Counted from the first letter of the stretch, positions 1 to 7,937 are shown. The stretch: DNA of 8,660 nucleotides from Mycoplasmataceae bacterium (GCA_031278855.1 JAITJR010000069.1:1-8660), one strand, 5' to 3'. The notes: generated by a model from the sequence alone, not told the origin. A program made the numbers and translations.

Positions 1-1413
1 GGTTACATCGGATGAAGATGTGTCAAATTCGATGCGTCGTAAATTCGTACAGCCGGAGAAGGCAAAAGAGACGATGGAGAGATTGTTAGAAGGAAGAACG
101 AATTGGAGTGTATTAATTGAAACAGAACTACCAGCCTTTAAATACGCACAGTCAAGGAAGGCACTTCTACCGATGGAGGAGATATCAGCAATCCTAAAGG
201 TATTGGGAATTTTGCCACCAACACTTCAATTACCGCTTTCAAGGGCTGTGATAAAATCATTATCTTTACCACTGACACGGCTTAAAACGCCATCGGTAAT
301 AGTAAAATAATCTTTCAATATTCCGTTAGTAGTATTAGTGGTGGTGGCGTTAACTTCAAGATATACCTCCTCTAATGCTTGGATTTCTAATTTTCAATCA
401 TATTCTGCTAAAGCATAACCATTAAAAGTTGCAGTAAGGCGGACCCAAATAATTTTGCCATCGTAAGCTCGGTTATTAGTTAAATCATCTTTGCAAACAA
501 TTGAACCCACTTTATCAGAGCTACCCAAGGTTATGGTGTTGGGTAAACCGAATCATTCTGATGGAGTATGTGCCGTACCATCAGTGGAAGCAAATTTCCC
601 AGTTACTTTTACTTTATCGCTTTCATCTCCTGTAGTAATGGGTAAATTTTCACCATTTTGATTTTGAATCGTAAAATTGTCCATATCAATATGACTATTA
701 AATGTAGCCATCCGATTAACTTGATTAGGATGATCGGAACTAAAATTAAATTTAAGTGCTTGAGCTTTTTCGACGGCAAAAGTTTGAACAGCGGTAGCAC
801 TATTTAGAGAAATAGTCACAGTGTGCAAGCCAGCGGTAGGAGGATTGCTGGAGTCTAGAGAGATGGTGGTAGTTCTGGTTAGACCAGAGTCAGTTCAAGA
901 ACCAGTAGTAAAGTTTGACGAAGCATCGCCAAAACTGATAGTAGGGTTGGTTCAAGAAGTTGTGTTGATTTCAGTGACCGATAGGGTGGCAGAGCTGGTG
1001 GTGTCGTTAATCTGTAAATTATTATTTGAAATGCTTGCGCTCAATGCTGGAGTTGGAGTTGCCAAAAGGGTAATCTTAATGGAACTATGACCGCCTTTAT
1101 CACTTGTGGCGTTGATGGTGATATCATGATTGGTAGGAAGTGCAGTTGTGTAGTTTAATTTACCACTACTACTATCAAAAGTTACTCCAATAGGAAGGTT
1201 GCTGGCCGTATAACTAATCTTGCCATCCATTGATGATGAAGCATGGTAAGTTTGTTCACCATCAGCAGTCGACACGCTTGGTTTGTAAGTGGGGTCGAAG
1301 CTAACGACATCAGTAGCTTTTCCACAACTGGCAATGCCGGCTGAAACACCAAGACCAATTGTGCCAATCGCTCCGATGCCAATTAATGATTTAATTGATT
1401 TTAATTTTTTCAT
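1..1413 (-). CDS. BspA-like leucine-rich-repeat surface lipoprotein, 3' end outside window
   Basis: The frame is open for 471 codons from the ATG at 1413 to the left edge if TGA is Trp (five in-frame TGAs, for example at 952-954); TGG is also used. The N-terminus is a Lys-rich segment and a Gly/Ile/Ala hydrophobic stretch ending in lipobox I-A-S-C, so Cys30 is the likely lipidated residue and the protein sits on the outer face of the membrane. Residues ~45-115 resemble a putative Ig (He_PIG) domain (LPIGVTFDSSSGKLNYTT). Residues ~115-390 look like Thr/Ser-rich beta domains of unknown family. From ~395 onward the pattern SIGRSAF, then FAFSGCTNLRRIEF, matches BspA-type LRR_5 repeats, which usually continue, so much of the protein probably lies outside. 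The role is likely surface exposure or adhesion, inferred from family only. Its leader carries a terminator and an (AG)12 repeat, pointing to variable expression. The Shine-Dalgarno is weak (CGGAAAG upstream of the start). Confidence 0.9.
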
Positions 1414-1432
1414 AATTTTTTTCTTTCTTTCC

Positions 1433-1483
1433 GATGAACCGAGAAATAAAAAGCAAGAACTAGCGAATGCTAATTCTTGCTTT
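1433..1483 (-). repeat. 51-bp leader repeat, copy 1
   Basis: Identical to 7797-7847. It covers the terminator hairpin and the segment toward the start codon. Similarity continues, less perfectly, through the small hairpin to the AG tract, whereas the coding sequences downstream are unrelated. Confidence 0.95.
1442..1483 (-). terminator. Intrinsic terminator inside the leader of the lipoprotein gene (attenuator)
   Basis: Read on the minus strand, AAAGCAAGAA pairs perfectly with TTCTTGCTTT. A G-U pair and TAGC/GCTA continue the stem to about 15 bp around an ATTC loop, followed by the U-rich run TTTTTATTT. It lies 29 bases upstream of the lipoprotein ATG and downstream of the promoter at 1580-1607, so it should stop transcription before the gene unless overcome. 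The same hairpin recurs at 7814-7847. Confidence 0.85.
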
Positions 1484-1544
1484 AAGAAGAGTAAAAGCGT
1501 TAACAGCTATGCTGCCATTACTCTCTCTCTCTCTCTCTCTCTCT
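1484..1544 (-). promoter_or_regulatory. Leader stem-loop: (AG)12, small hairpin and complementary pyrimidine tract
   Basis: On the minus-strand RNA, (AG)12 runs into TAATGG, then a small hairpin CAGC-ATA-GCTG (1514-1504), then the pyrimidine tract TTACTCTTCTT (1494-1484), which abuts the terminator. AGAGTAA at the end of the AG repeat is exactly complementary to TTACTCT, and further AG units can pair with CTT across a one-base bulge. The repeat can therefore close an outer stem around the small hairpin just before the terminator. The pairing was worked out by eye. A micro-ORF (ATG GCA GCA TAG) starts immediately after the repeat. Confidence 0.6.
1521..1544 (-). repeat. Dinucleotide microsatellite, (AG)12 on the transcribed strand
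   Basis: Twelve perfect CT units on the plus strand, transcribed as (AG)12 in the leader of the lipoprotein gene, between its promoter and its internal terminator. Tracts of this length are prone to slipped-strand mispairing. The paralogous leader near 7889 has nine units, so the tract length differs between two otherwise very similar leaders in the same genome. Confidence 0.95.
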
Positions 1545-1579
1545 TGTGGGTGTTCATTAAATTACCAAAGTTGTCAAGC

Positions 1580-1607
1580 ATTATACTTTGAGTTTAATAT
1601 TTTGTAA
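1580..1607 (-). promoter_or_regulatory. Promoter of the lipoprotein gene
   Basis: On the minus strand a perfect -10 TATAAT (1585-1580) follows TTACAA (1607-1602) by 16 bases. Transcription would start near 1573, giving a leader of about 160 bases that includes the AG repeat and the terminator hairpin. The -35 is weak, as is common in mollicutes. Confidence 0.6.
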
Positions 1608-1771
1608 CATCTTTCGGACATCTTACGGGTAACACCGAGAAAAAAATTATTCTCATGGCTATACATACACCTAAATTGCCGAAAAATCAGCTTTTTTTCG
1701 CAGTAAATCGCTGCCGAATAATCAAATGTTTAGCTAAAAAATATTTTATTTTTTTCAAAGAAATATCGTTT

Positions 1772-1802
1772 TTGACAAGTATTTTGAGTGTAGTTTTACA
1801 AT
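1772..1802 (+). promoter_or_regulatory. Possible distal promoter of the yitT-like operon
   Basis: A perfect -35 TTGACA (1772-1777) and TACAAT (1797-1802) are separated by 19 bases, slightly longer than optimal. Transcription would begin near 1809, leaving an untranslated leader of about 125 bases before the ATG at 1935. It competes with the start-proximal TATAAT at 1923. Confidence 0.4.
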
Positions 1803-1874
1803 TATTTAATAAAGACATATTAATTTGTGAACTGCGATAAATCAAATCTGAATAAAACGATTTTAAATTTAATT

Positions 1875-1891
1875 CTCGGTGAATAGTTACG
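1875..1891 (+). repeat. Dispersed motif CTCGGTGAATAGTTACG, copy upstream of the yitT-like gene
   Basis: Exact 17-base match to 8154-8170, which ends tandem unit 1. A variant lies at 8359-8374 and an inverted copy of the last 15 bases at 7975-7989. The flanks here are otherwise unrelated, though a T-rich stretch precedes most copies. Confidence 0.8.
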
Positions 1892-1922
1892 TTTTGAATA
1901 ATATGACTTACAATAATTTCAA

Positions 1923-1928
1923 TATAAT
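1923..1928 (+). promoter_or_regulatory. -10 box placing transcription start at the yitT-like ATG
   Basis: A perfect TATAAT ends six bases before the ATG at 1935. A start site at the usual 6-7 bases downstream would coincide with the initiation codon and give a leaderless mRNA. This fits the absence of any Shine-Dalgarno-like sequence upstream. There is no good -35 at 16-18 bases. Confidence 0.5.
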
Positions 1929-1934
1929 TTCGCA

Positions 1935-3323
1935 ATGTTTAAAAAAACAAAAAAACAAAATAAAAGCAATTTTTTAGTGAAAACTGCTAATCCAGTTGTT
2001 ACTAAAAAAGATTTAGAGACATTTGCAAACCGGGGTTTTTCTGAAAAGAAATTTAACTCTGGAATTGTAAAGTTTTCACGTCTATATGCTTTGAACAAAA
2101 CGTGGGTTAAATATTTTTTGGCAGCTTTATTAGGCTTAGTAATGTCTATTTCGACTACTTTGTTAGTGGAAGTAACTGGTTTATATACTGGTGGTTTTGG
2201 GGCATGTTTTCAAGGTGTTGCCAGGGTGGTATATGCTGCTTTAAGTTTAAAAGGAGTTGATCATACATTAGCCAATACTATTTATAACGCTCTGTTCTGG
2301 GGATTGTATGTACTTCTAAATATTCCGCTGACTATTTTTGCCTACTTTAAAATAAATAAACAATTTGCTAAACTCTCAATTGTTTATTTATTGGTGTTGC
2401 AGGGCATGGGTTTTGTCTGGGGCATTATTTCTGGTTTGGATAACATTCAAATCTTTGGAGATACTTCGACTGTTAACGGTGTGTTAAATGACAATCATGT
2501 CCAGTGTATTATTTTTGCTCCCAATTATTTTCCAGAATACTCAGCCTCAATATCTAATGGTGGCTCAGCTTACAATTGGCATAATGTATACACGAGCGAA
2601 GATTATTACAATATTGCTGATTTAAAACCACAGCAATGAGTGGTAGATAGCATTACTAGCCAAAACATTACTAGGGGGCTATTGTTATTAGTTTATTCAG
2701 TAGTATTTGCCCTAATTTCGTCGGCATGTTATGCATTAATGTTTATTATTGGAGGTTCAACGGCTGGCAGTGATTATTTAACCATTTATTGATCGCAAGA
2801 AAAAAATAAGAATGTAGGCACGATTTTTATTATCATCACAAGTATTAGCATGCTGATTGGTATTTTCCTGGGTAGTTATGTTTCAGGTGGATTAGTAAGT
2901 AGTCATGTTAATCTTTGGGATAATGCTACCCAGGGCTTTACAGCTAAAGCTAATTTTTGGGGATGACAATACATTTTTAGTGCTAATCTATTTACCTCTC
3001 TATTATGGGTAATTCTCAACGGTGTACTAATTGATCGTTTGTTCCCATGACACAAATTAGTGCGAGTCGAAGTTTACTCCAACAAGACTAATCAAATCAA
3101 TGATTATTTAAAACGTATTAAATACACGCATCCTTCAACCATCTTTAATGCCACTGGCGGTTATTCTGGTGTTTCTACTAAAGTTTTTTTAACGATCTGT
3201 ATGGTGGCAGAATTACCACAATTAATTCAAGAAATTCGTAAAATAGATACGTCTGGATTGATTTCTTCTAGTTATATTGCTGACATTGATGGGCGGATGA
3301 CAATGCAACGTCAAACTTATTAA
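1935..3323 (+). CDS. YitT family membrane protein with C-terminal DUF2179 domain
   Basis: Code 4 joins the frame from the ATG at 1935 to TAA at 3321-3323: 462 residues with four TGA Trp codons. A basic N-terminus of about 55 residues precedes hydrophobic helices near 58-80, 115-140 and 146-167. A polar extracellular-type loop (~168-240) follows, then further helices up to the FPWHK junction near residue 373. Two Gly-rich YitT-type motifs are visible, GLYTGGFGA (~82-90) and GGSTAGSDYLTIYW. Residues ~374-462 form the soluble DUF2179/YitT_C domain (TGGYSGVSTKVFL, then EIRKIDTSGLI), probably cytosolic. YitT proteins are widespread in Firmicutes and mollicutes; the transport substrate or role is not established. 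An in-frame TAA at 1914-1916 leaves this ATG as the only start. The kinase-like gene begins two bases after the stop. Confidence 0.9.
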
Positions 3324-3325
3324 TT

Positions 3326-4132
3326 ATGAATTACCGCCAACGAGTAATTAGTTTGTTTATTAGTAAGACTAAACATTCAGCAGAAGAAATTAAAAGCTGT
3401 CAACCAATCCATAATGGTTTCACCAATATTTCTTACAAAATTCAATTAAATAATGGCACGATTTATCAGGTGCGAATTGCTAATGATGATAAACGAGTGA
3501 ATCGTGATGTTGAGCAAAAAGTTTGTCGTTTAATCAAATTCCCCTACTTTGTTTACTATGATGTTAAAACTGGCAATGCCATTAAGAAATGAATTGAAGG
3601 GATTAACCCATCAAAGCAGGTGATTAACTCCATAACTTTTTTAAAATCTTTCGCCAAAGCTCTTCAAAAAATTCACACCATTAAAACTAACGCTTTACCA
3701 AAACATGATTATTTTGATTGTTTTAAAAAAGCAAAATTACCGCTCAAACATAAAAAAGCTTACTGTGAATTAATTCAACCATATTTAAATATGCCTTTGG
3801 TTTTATCGCACAATGATTTATCAGCTGACAACTTGATATACACACCAAATCATCAGGTTATTTTTATTGATTATGAGTGAGCTAGAATGAATAATGTTTA
3901 TTGAGATGTTGCCAACTTTATTCGTGAAGTTAATTTGTCATTAGGGAAAATTAAATTATTGTGCAAATTAATGAATATCTCTAATCTTAATGCTTTATTA
4001 ATTTTTGTTTATTTAGCTACTAACTATGCCTACCAGTGAACTTTTAACATGCCATTTACTAAAAAAATAAAAAAATATCGTAAGATTACTTTAATAAAGC
4101 TGGAGCGATATTATCGATTGATTGCGTCGTAG
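3326..4132 (+). CDS. Choline kinase / aminoglycoside phosphotransferase-fold protein (LicA-like)
   Basis: The protein has 268 residues with four TGA Trp codons and ends at TAG 4130-4132. The N-terminal lobe has a nucleotide-binding segment HNGFTNISYKI, similar to the GG-x-TN-x-NY motif of LicA/choline kinases, then YQVRIAND. The catalytic Brenner motif is intact: HNDLSADN, His162 to Asn169 with Asp164 as putative catalytic base. The metal-binding segment IDYEWARMNNVYWDVANF follows, with Asp182 and Glu184. Length and motif spacing fit a complete small-molecule kinase. The best guess for substrate is choline or a related amino-alcohol, which would feed phosphatidylcholine or glycolipid synthesis; other small substrates are possible. 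It is translationally coupled to the upstream YitT-like gene (two-base gap) and probably co-transcribed with it. Its stop is only six bases from that of the convergent GNAT gene. Confidence 0.85.
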
Positions 4133-4138
4133 TCCGCA

Positions 4139-4423
4139 TTAAGCTACGTAAATATCTTGCACTGATTTATCATGTTGTGCTAAGTCAATAACAAACGGAC
4201 AAACTGCAGAAAACTTTGCTTTTTGTTTTCGGACATAATCTAACATGGCTTGATATAAAAGTTTACCAACACCTTGACCACGATGAGTAGGGTCAACATA
4301 AGTGCTGATTACACAATAAATTTCGTTATCTTGCAATTGCATGCGTAGATGAGAGTCAGCATATTTATTTAATACGATTTCAACAATATTAGAATTACGT
4401 TTGTTTATTTGATAGTTTGTCAT
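4139..4423 (-). CDS. Small GNAT-family N-acetyltransferase (YidJ/Acetyltransf_CG type)
   Basis: A protein of 94 residues that matches the short GCN5-related acetyltransferase family: beta strands, then DPTHRGQGVGKLLYQAML (acetyl-CoA pyrophosphate-binding motif R-G-Q-G-V-G), then KFSAVCPFVIDLAQHD, equivalent to the conserved V-x-P-x-C-P-F-V tail of this group. The substrate is unknown. A GTG three codons upstream (4432) extends the frame as MKS, but it sits only four bases after a TATAAT at 4442-4437, within or before the expected transcription start, so ATG 4423 is preferred. The mRNA would have an almost absent leader and no Shine-Dalgarno. The gene is convergent with the kinase gene and is monocistronic. 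Confidence 0.85.
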   Translation of the reverse strand: MTNYQINKRNSNIVEIVLNKYADSHLRMQLQDNEIYCVISTYVDPTHRGQGVGKLLYQAMLDYVRKQKAKFSAVCPFVIDLAQHDKSVQDIYVA

Positions 4424-4436
4424 AGATTTCACAAAG

Positions 4437-4442
4437 ATTATA
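4437..4442 (-). promoter_or_regulatory. -10 box of the GNAT gene
   Basis: A perfect TATAAT on the minus strand ends 13 bases before the preferred ATG at 4423, predicting a 5' leader of about six bases. No clear -35 is visible at normal spacing. Confidence 0.5.
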
Positions 4443-4638
4443 ACAAAGTAAGTAGAATTTATTTTTAGCGAACAAAAGATAGAATTATTTTTTATATTTT
4501 TTTCGTTAGCTGCGATGTTTCATGTGATAGATTTTTTTGTGACAACGAACATTATCGTTACTTTAATATTTCATTCGATTATTCTCACTTAATTTATTTT
4601 ATATTTTTGAAACGCATTGCTTACCCTTGAAACTAAGT

Positions 4639-4730
4639 TTAAATGACAGTACATAAATTTTCATATTTCCCCGCCGAATTATCTTCTTGAATTCCGAAAA
4701 AATTAACAGCGATTGTATTATTGTTTGGAT
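4639..4730 (-). pseudogene. Fragment of an exported-protein gene paralogous to 4775-6331
   Basis: On the minus strand this reads NPNNNTIAVNFFGIQEDN, identical to residues near 291-308 of the neighbouring gene. It then reads SAGKYENLCTVI and a TAA at 4641-4639. SAGKYENLCT resembles HAGRYENLHT, which in the intact gene lies roughly 100 codons further on. There is no start codon or ribosome-binding site, and a TAG lies in frame shortly upstream, so the piece is not expressible on its own. It looks like a remnant of a rearranged paralogue or of a recombination event. Confidence 0.6.
4678..4730 (-). repeat. 53-bp exact direct repeat, intergenic copy
   Basis: Identical base for base to 5408-5460, 730 bases away and in the same orientation. 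Identity ends abruptly on both sides. Confidence 0.95.
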
Positions 4731-4774
4731 TACATGACTGGTTTTTCTATTTTGTGAGTGTGGATAAAGATTAA

Positions 4775-6331
4775 TTAATTATTGTCGTAGGTAATAGTAA
4801 GATGTGTTTGATATCCAGCAGGATAAGTGTAGGTACTATTATCATAAGTTCATGTTATTTCAATAGAGTAACTACCATTCAAAATTAATCGATATGTCGA
4901 ACCGTACGGTAGGTGTAAATTAATTATTGGAGAAGTAAAATATGGGTTACCACCCATTACATTAATAGTTTCTTGCCCAAGCATTTTTGTTGAATAGATG
5001 TTTAAAATGGGTGGCGGAGGAAAAGAGATGTGTCTTACAAATGCTATTGAAGAGCCTAGTGATAAATTCCCAGTATGAAGGTTTTCATAACGTCCTGCAT
5101 GAACATCGTATCCAAAAATGGAACTATCTACGTTTATTTTAGAAAGATCAAATGTGCTAGATCTATTGTAAGTGCAATATCTCAAATAAGTAATTTGATT
5201 ACTATAGAAAACTATTCCATCATAAGTATTTCTATGAAGGAATAAACAAGGGCTCGCAAGATCTTCGCCGTCAAATATTACCGTAACATTACCAGGTATT
5301 AGCCCATCGGTTCTTACTTCGGGTTCTTCGCCTGCAATGTTTTGGTAATAAAATGTGGTAGATCAAGTTTTTGCACCAGTGGTACTATCAACTTTATAGG
5401 TAGCAAGATTATCTTCTTGAATTCCGAAAAAATTAACAGCGATTGTATTATTGTTTGGATCAATAAAATTTACTGTTTCTGTATCACATGTTATTGTTGC
5501 TGCATATTCATAGGTGTTTTGTACATTAATGTTACTAACGCTAATGCAATTTAAAAATGCCTCATCAAGATGAGGGTTCATTGATAATATCCAATTTTTT
5601 ATATCTGAAACTTGCGGTCCATCTGTTGCGCTTGTTGATCCATTTACATTTACTTTGACTGTTCCTAACGATTGGTTTCGTATGTAATTGCTTAAACTAA
5701 TTCTACTAGGTGCCACATTTACAGCGACATTACCAGCGTTATAAAATGTTGAGTCAGGCACAGGTTGAACATTAACAAATCAAAAACCTGTATTTGAATT
5801 GTACTGTGGTCCAGTATCGGGGTTATCAGATAGATCAGCATCTAGTTGTTCCACATTAAAATTAGAATCAAAATTTTCATTTTTTAAAGCGGCAAGAATT
5901 GCTCATTTATTTAAAGTACTTTTATCCGAACTAACTGTAGGTATGAGGACCACACGATTAATTAAGACATCGCTTAGATTAGTCTTAGTGCTGACTATTC
6001 AACTGATTATGACACTACCAGAATATATGGAAGATATATCTTCTGCGACCGTAACAGTTGCTTGTGTTGCAGTTATATCAATGTTGATATCATTCATTAG
6101 GTCAGGATGATTTTTACTTTTTGCTTGTTCATAAATAAAAGCTTTTACTGCCGCTAATGATGGTGCGATAGTTAATTGCCCCATAGTTGTATTGTCAATA
6201 ATCGTATTGATATTAATAGCTTGTAAAGTTTCATTATTTTTTGGGGATACAGCATCAGTTGAAAACGAACTAGACATCAATGGAACGGCAACGGATAATA
6301 ATAAAGTTTTAGATATGTTTTTCTTTTTCAT
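4775..6331 (-). CDS. Exported repeat-domain surface protein (second gene of operon)
   Basis: The ATG at 6331 leads through five TGA Trp codons to TAA at 4777-4775, giving 518 residues. The N-terminus has a classic Sec signal (Lys-rich, then LLLSVAVPLMSSSF) without a lipobox Cys, so the product is probably secreted or non-covalently held. The mature part begins with degenerate repeats of about 100 residues. Each has a short hydrophobic start (INTIIDNTTMGQL, TNLSDVL, ISLSNYIRNQSLGTV), a helical middle (VKAFIYEQAK, AILAALKN, IKNWILSMNP) and a closing beta motif (YSGSVIISW, FYNAGNVAVNV, NTIAVNFFGI). Similar repeats end in Y-x-G-x-V-x-V in many mollicute lipoproteins; their function is unknown. 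From ~325 to the end the sequence is a beta-rich region of no recognised family. It starts eight bases after the stop of the upstream gene, with AAGG overlapping that gene's last codons. Confidence 0.88.
5408..5460 (-). repeat. 53-bp exact direct repeat, copy inside the exported-protein gene
   Basis: This encodes DPNNNTIAVNFFGIQEDN at the end of the third repeat domain. It is identical to 4678-4730, which lies downstream of the gene in the same orientation. Recombination between the copies could exchange the 3' end of this gene or delete about 730 bp. Confidence 0.95.
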
Positions 6332-6339
6332 GATAGAAA

Positions 6340-7779
6340 CTAACTACCTTGATAGTCGTAAGTTTGTCAAGTAATAGTTACTGAACCAGAGTATATTAAA
6401 GATCCATCGATAGGTTGAATGACGATGGTACCGATATAACCTTGACCACCTGCTGTTTCAGTGATGTTTTGTATTTGCATTGAGGTAAAATCGGCACCGC
6501 GAAAGTTGTTTCATCCTGAATTAGTCGGATATCGCGTCAATAATTTTGTGATTGTATCAGCATAAACTCTTTCATATGCGAGGGATGTAGGCTTAGAAAT
6601 AAATATCAAAGGATTTGTTACTGTATCAGTCGTTATTGTTGTGAATGTGTCATCGCTCATAAATACACTACTAAGGGGTGTGCTATTTTTAACATTAAGA
6701 ACAAAGGTTGAAGTACCATTGGTATAAAATTCGTTAGCATTACCAAAAGTTAACAGCAAATTTGCACTACTAAATTCAAAAGTAATATTATTTGGATCAG
6801 ATGTGTAAAAATTGGCATAACTGAAAGGAGAAGTGAAACTATTGTATTTTCTAATTCAACTAGCTTTAGCTTGTTCAAGAGATGGCATCACATCAAATCG
6901 TTCGTCGTCATGGTTAAATAAATTCTTATTGGTAAAGAACAAGTTATCATCGTATGCAATACGATGTAGCAATAAATAAACTGTAACATCAGTACTGCCT
7001 GAATACAGTCCGCCAGGTATCGCATGAATTGCTAATGAATAACCATAACCAGTCTGTCCATCGATGTTGTATTGCTTTCACAACTTGCGACCATTGGAAG
7101 TATTCCCTAAGAAAGCTTGGTTCATATTTTGCGTATCGTTAAATGCAAAAAAATCATCGGCAACTTTGTAACCAATTTGAACATTCTCTGGATTTAAATT
7201 GATGTTTTGCGTAGCTAAAGTACTTAGAGTTTCAACAGCATTAATGGTATTTGTACTGATTGAATGATCGACAATATGATTAATAATAACATCACTCAAA
7301 ACTTGGTTACCGACAGCATAAATGTTGATGGTAAAATTACCTATATAAGTCGTACTATCTGATATAGCCGAGATAGTAGTGCTATATTGAGTGATGTTAG
7401 TGGTTTGCGAACCCTTATTCCATTGAGATATCACCAAATCATTAACTACATCGCTTTTAGATGTTTGTGACGATCTGTCCAGAAAAGATCGTAGATTAGC
7501 TTTCACAGCATCTTTAGTAGGTAACGGATGTCCTTCGGTAATCGTTCAAGGGATGGTTTGGCTCCCAACATTACTAGAATTCTCTTGACTAGTAGAACTA
7601 GAATTCGTAGCATTATTACTCCACTCATATGTTGAACCAAAAATGCTATTAATATTTGTTTTTTCATTATTATGAAAATACCCCATAGTTGCTAATATCC
7701 CAACTGTTCCACCGCCGATTACGACAACAGAAGTTAATGGTATTCATAAGCATAATTTAGCTTTTAATGTTCATTTCAT
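6340..7779 (-). CDS. Membrane-anchored repeat-domain surface protein (first gene of operon)
   Basis: The ATG at 7779 is preceded by a good AGAAGGA Shine-Dalgarno. The frame runs through seven TGA Trp codons to TAG at 6342-6340, giving 479 residues. The N-terminal segment (CLWIPLTSVVVIGGGTVGIL) is a single membrane span or signal anchor; the only nearby Cys is too early for a lipobox. A Ser/Asn-rich linker (~50-75) leads to about four degenerate repeats. These close with YIGNFTINIY, GLYSGSTDVTVYL, FYTNGTSTFVLNV and, at the very C-terminus, IYSGSVTITW. This is the same Y-x-G-x-V-x-V class as in the downstream gene, so the two are likely divergent paralogues exposed on the cell surface. No enzymatic motif is seen. 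Expression is likely controlled by the leader at 7797-7943, with its terminator and (AG)9 repeat. Confidence 0.88.
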
Positions 7780-7796
7780 GATTTTTCCTTCTTTCT

Positions 7797-7847
7797 GATG
7801 AACCGAGAAATAAAAAGCAAGAACTAGCGAATGCTAATTCTTGCTTT
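7797..7847 (-). repeat. 51-bp leader repeat, copy 2
   Basis: Identical to 1433-1483 and in the same orientation relative to its gene. Both copies are followed upstream by a shared block of about 20 bases containing the small hairpin edge and the AG repeat. Confidence 0.95.
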
Positions 7848-7849
7848 TT
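7806..7849 (-). terminator. Intrinsic terminator inside the leader of the exported-protein operon (attenuator)
   Basis: This is the same hairpin as at 1450-1483, here with the outer stem extended to 12 bp (AAAAAGCAAGAA with TTCTTGCTTTTT) plus G-U and TAGC/GCTA, around an ATTC loop. It is followed by a T-rich run on the minus strand. It lies about 30 bases upstream of the ATG at 7779, inside the transcript. Confidence 0.85.
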
Positions 7850-7850
7850 C

Positions 7851-7907
7851 AAGAAAAACTAAAAGCCCCAGCAGCTACGCTGCCATTACTCTCTCTCTCT
7901 CTCTCTC
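7851..7907 (-). promoter_or_regulatory. Leader stem-loop: (AG)9, small hairpin and complementary pyrimidine tract
   Basis: On the minus strand the AG repeat is followed by TAATG, a GCAGC-GTA-GCTGC hairpin and the pyrimidine tract TTAGTTTTTCTT (7862-7851). TAA pairs with TTA; after one G/G mismatch, alternating A-U and G-U pairs continue for about eight positions into the AG repeat. The small hairpin keeps its stem while its loop differs by one base (RTA) from copy 1. The micro-ORF ATG GCA GCG TAG is conserved. Confidence 0.55.
7889..7907 (-). repeat. Dinucleotide microsatellite, (AG)9 on the transcribed strand
   Basis: Nine perfect CT units plus one C on the plus strand, transcribed as an AG repeat in the leader of the two-gene operon. 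It matches the position of the twelve-unit tract in the other leader. Confidence 0.95.
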
Positions 7908-7937
7908 GTGTTGATCATATTCAATTTAATGCTTTAA

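Larger units (their letters stand above)
1608..1922. other. Intergenic region between divergent genes
   Basis: There is no convincing gene here. The region holds the possible distal plus-strand promoter at 1772-1802 and one copy of the dispersed CTCGGTGAATAGTTACG motif (1875-1891). Two weak ORFs overlap here on opposite strands (1655-1840 plus; 1687-1935 minus, 82 codons from a TTG). Neither has a ribosome-binding site or a recognisable domain. Confidence 0.6.
4443..4774. other. Intergenic region downstream of the exported-protein operon
   Basis: This AT-rich stretch lies between the end of the minus-strand operon (stop 4775-4777) and the GNAT promoter. It holds a decayed gene fragment (4639-4730), including a 53-bp exact duplicate of coding DNA from 5408-5460. 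A weak AACGA/TCGTT inverted repeat lies near 4544-4559 but has no U-tract in either direction. No convincing terminator for the operon was found. Confidence 0.6.

Noticed and set aside
609..800. Overlapping minus-strand frames such as 609-800 and 1182-1382
   Set aside because: They are out of frame with the continuous code-4 lipoprotein gene and show no domain or start signal.
821..1090. Plus-strand ORFs opposite the lipoprotein gene (also 20-310 and 1289-1591)
   Set aside because: They are antisense shadows of the long minus-strand frame, which has a signal peptide, recognisable domains and sensible TGA positions.
1521..1544. Reading the CT repeat as coding (Leu-Ser repeats on the plus strand)
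   Set aside because: The plus-strand frames through both CT tracts lack start signals and have no homology to each other outside the repeat, whereas the shared leader features are all on the minus strand.
1442..1573. T-box or other known riboswitch in the repeated leader
   Set aside because: No T-box TGGNACCGCG-like sequence or other aptamer signature I recognise is present. The leader is short and its main element is the purine repeat.
1687..1935. Minus-strand ORF of 82 codons in the divergent intergenic region
   Set aside because: It starts at TTG with no Shine-Dalgarno, overlaps the yitT-like start and promoters, and its composition is that of AT-rich noise. A decayed gene cannot be excluded.
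2637..3059. Apparent gene breaks (frameshift or pseudogene) in the YitT, kinase and surface genes
   Set aside because: All breaks are in-frame TGA codons in the same reading frame. With UGA as Trp the genes are intact.
4544..4559. AACGA/TCGTT inverted repeat as an operon terminator
   Set aside because: The stem is only five AT-rich pairs and no U-tract follows on the correct side.
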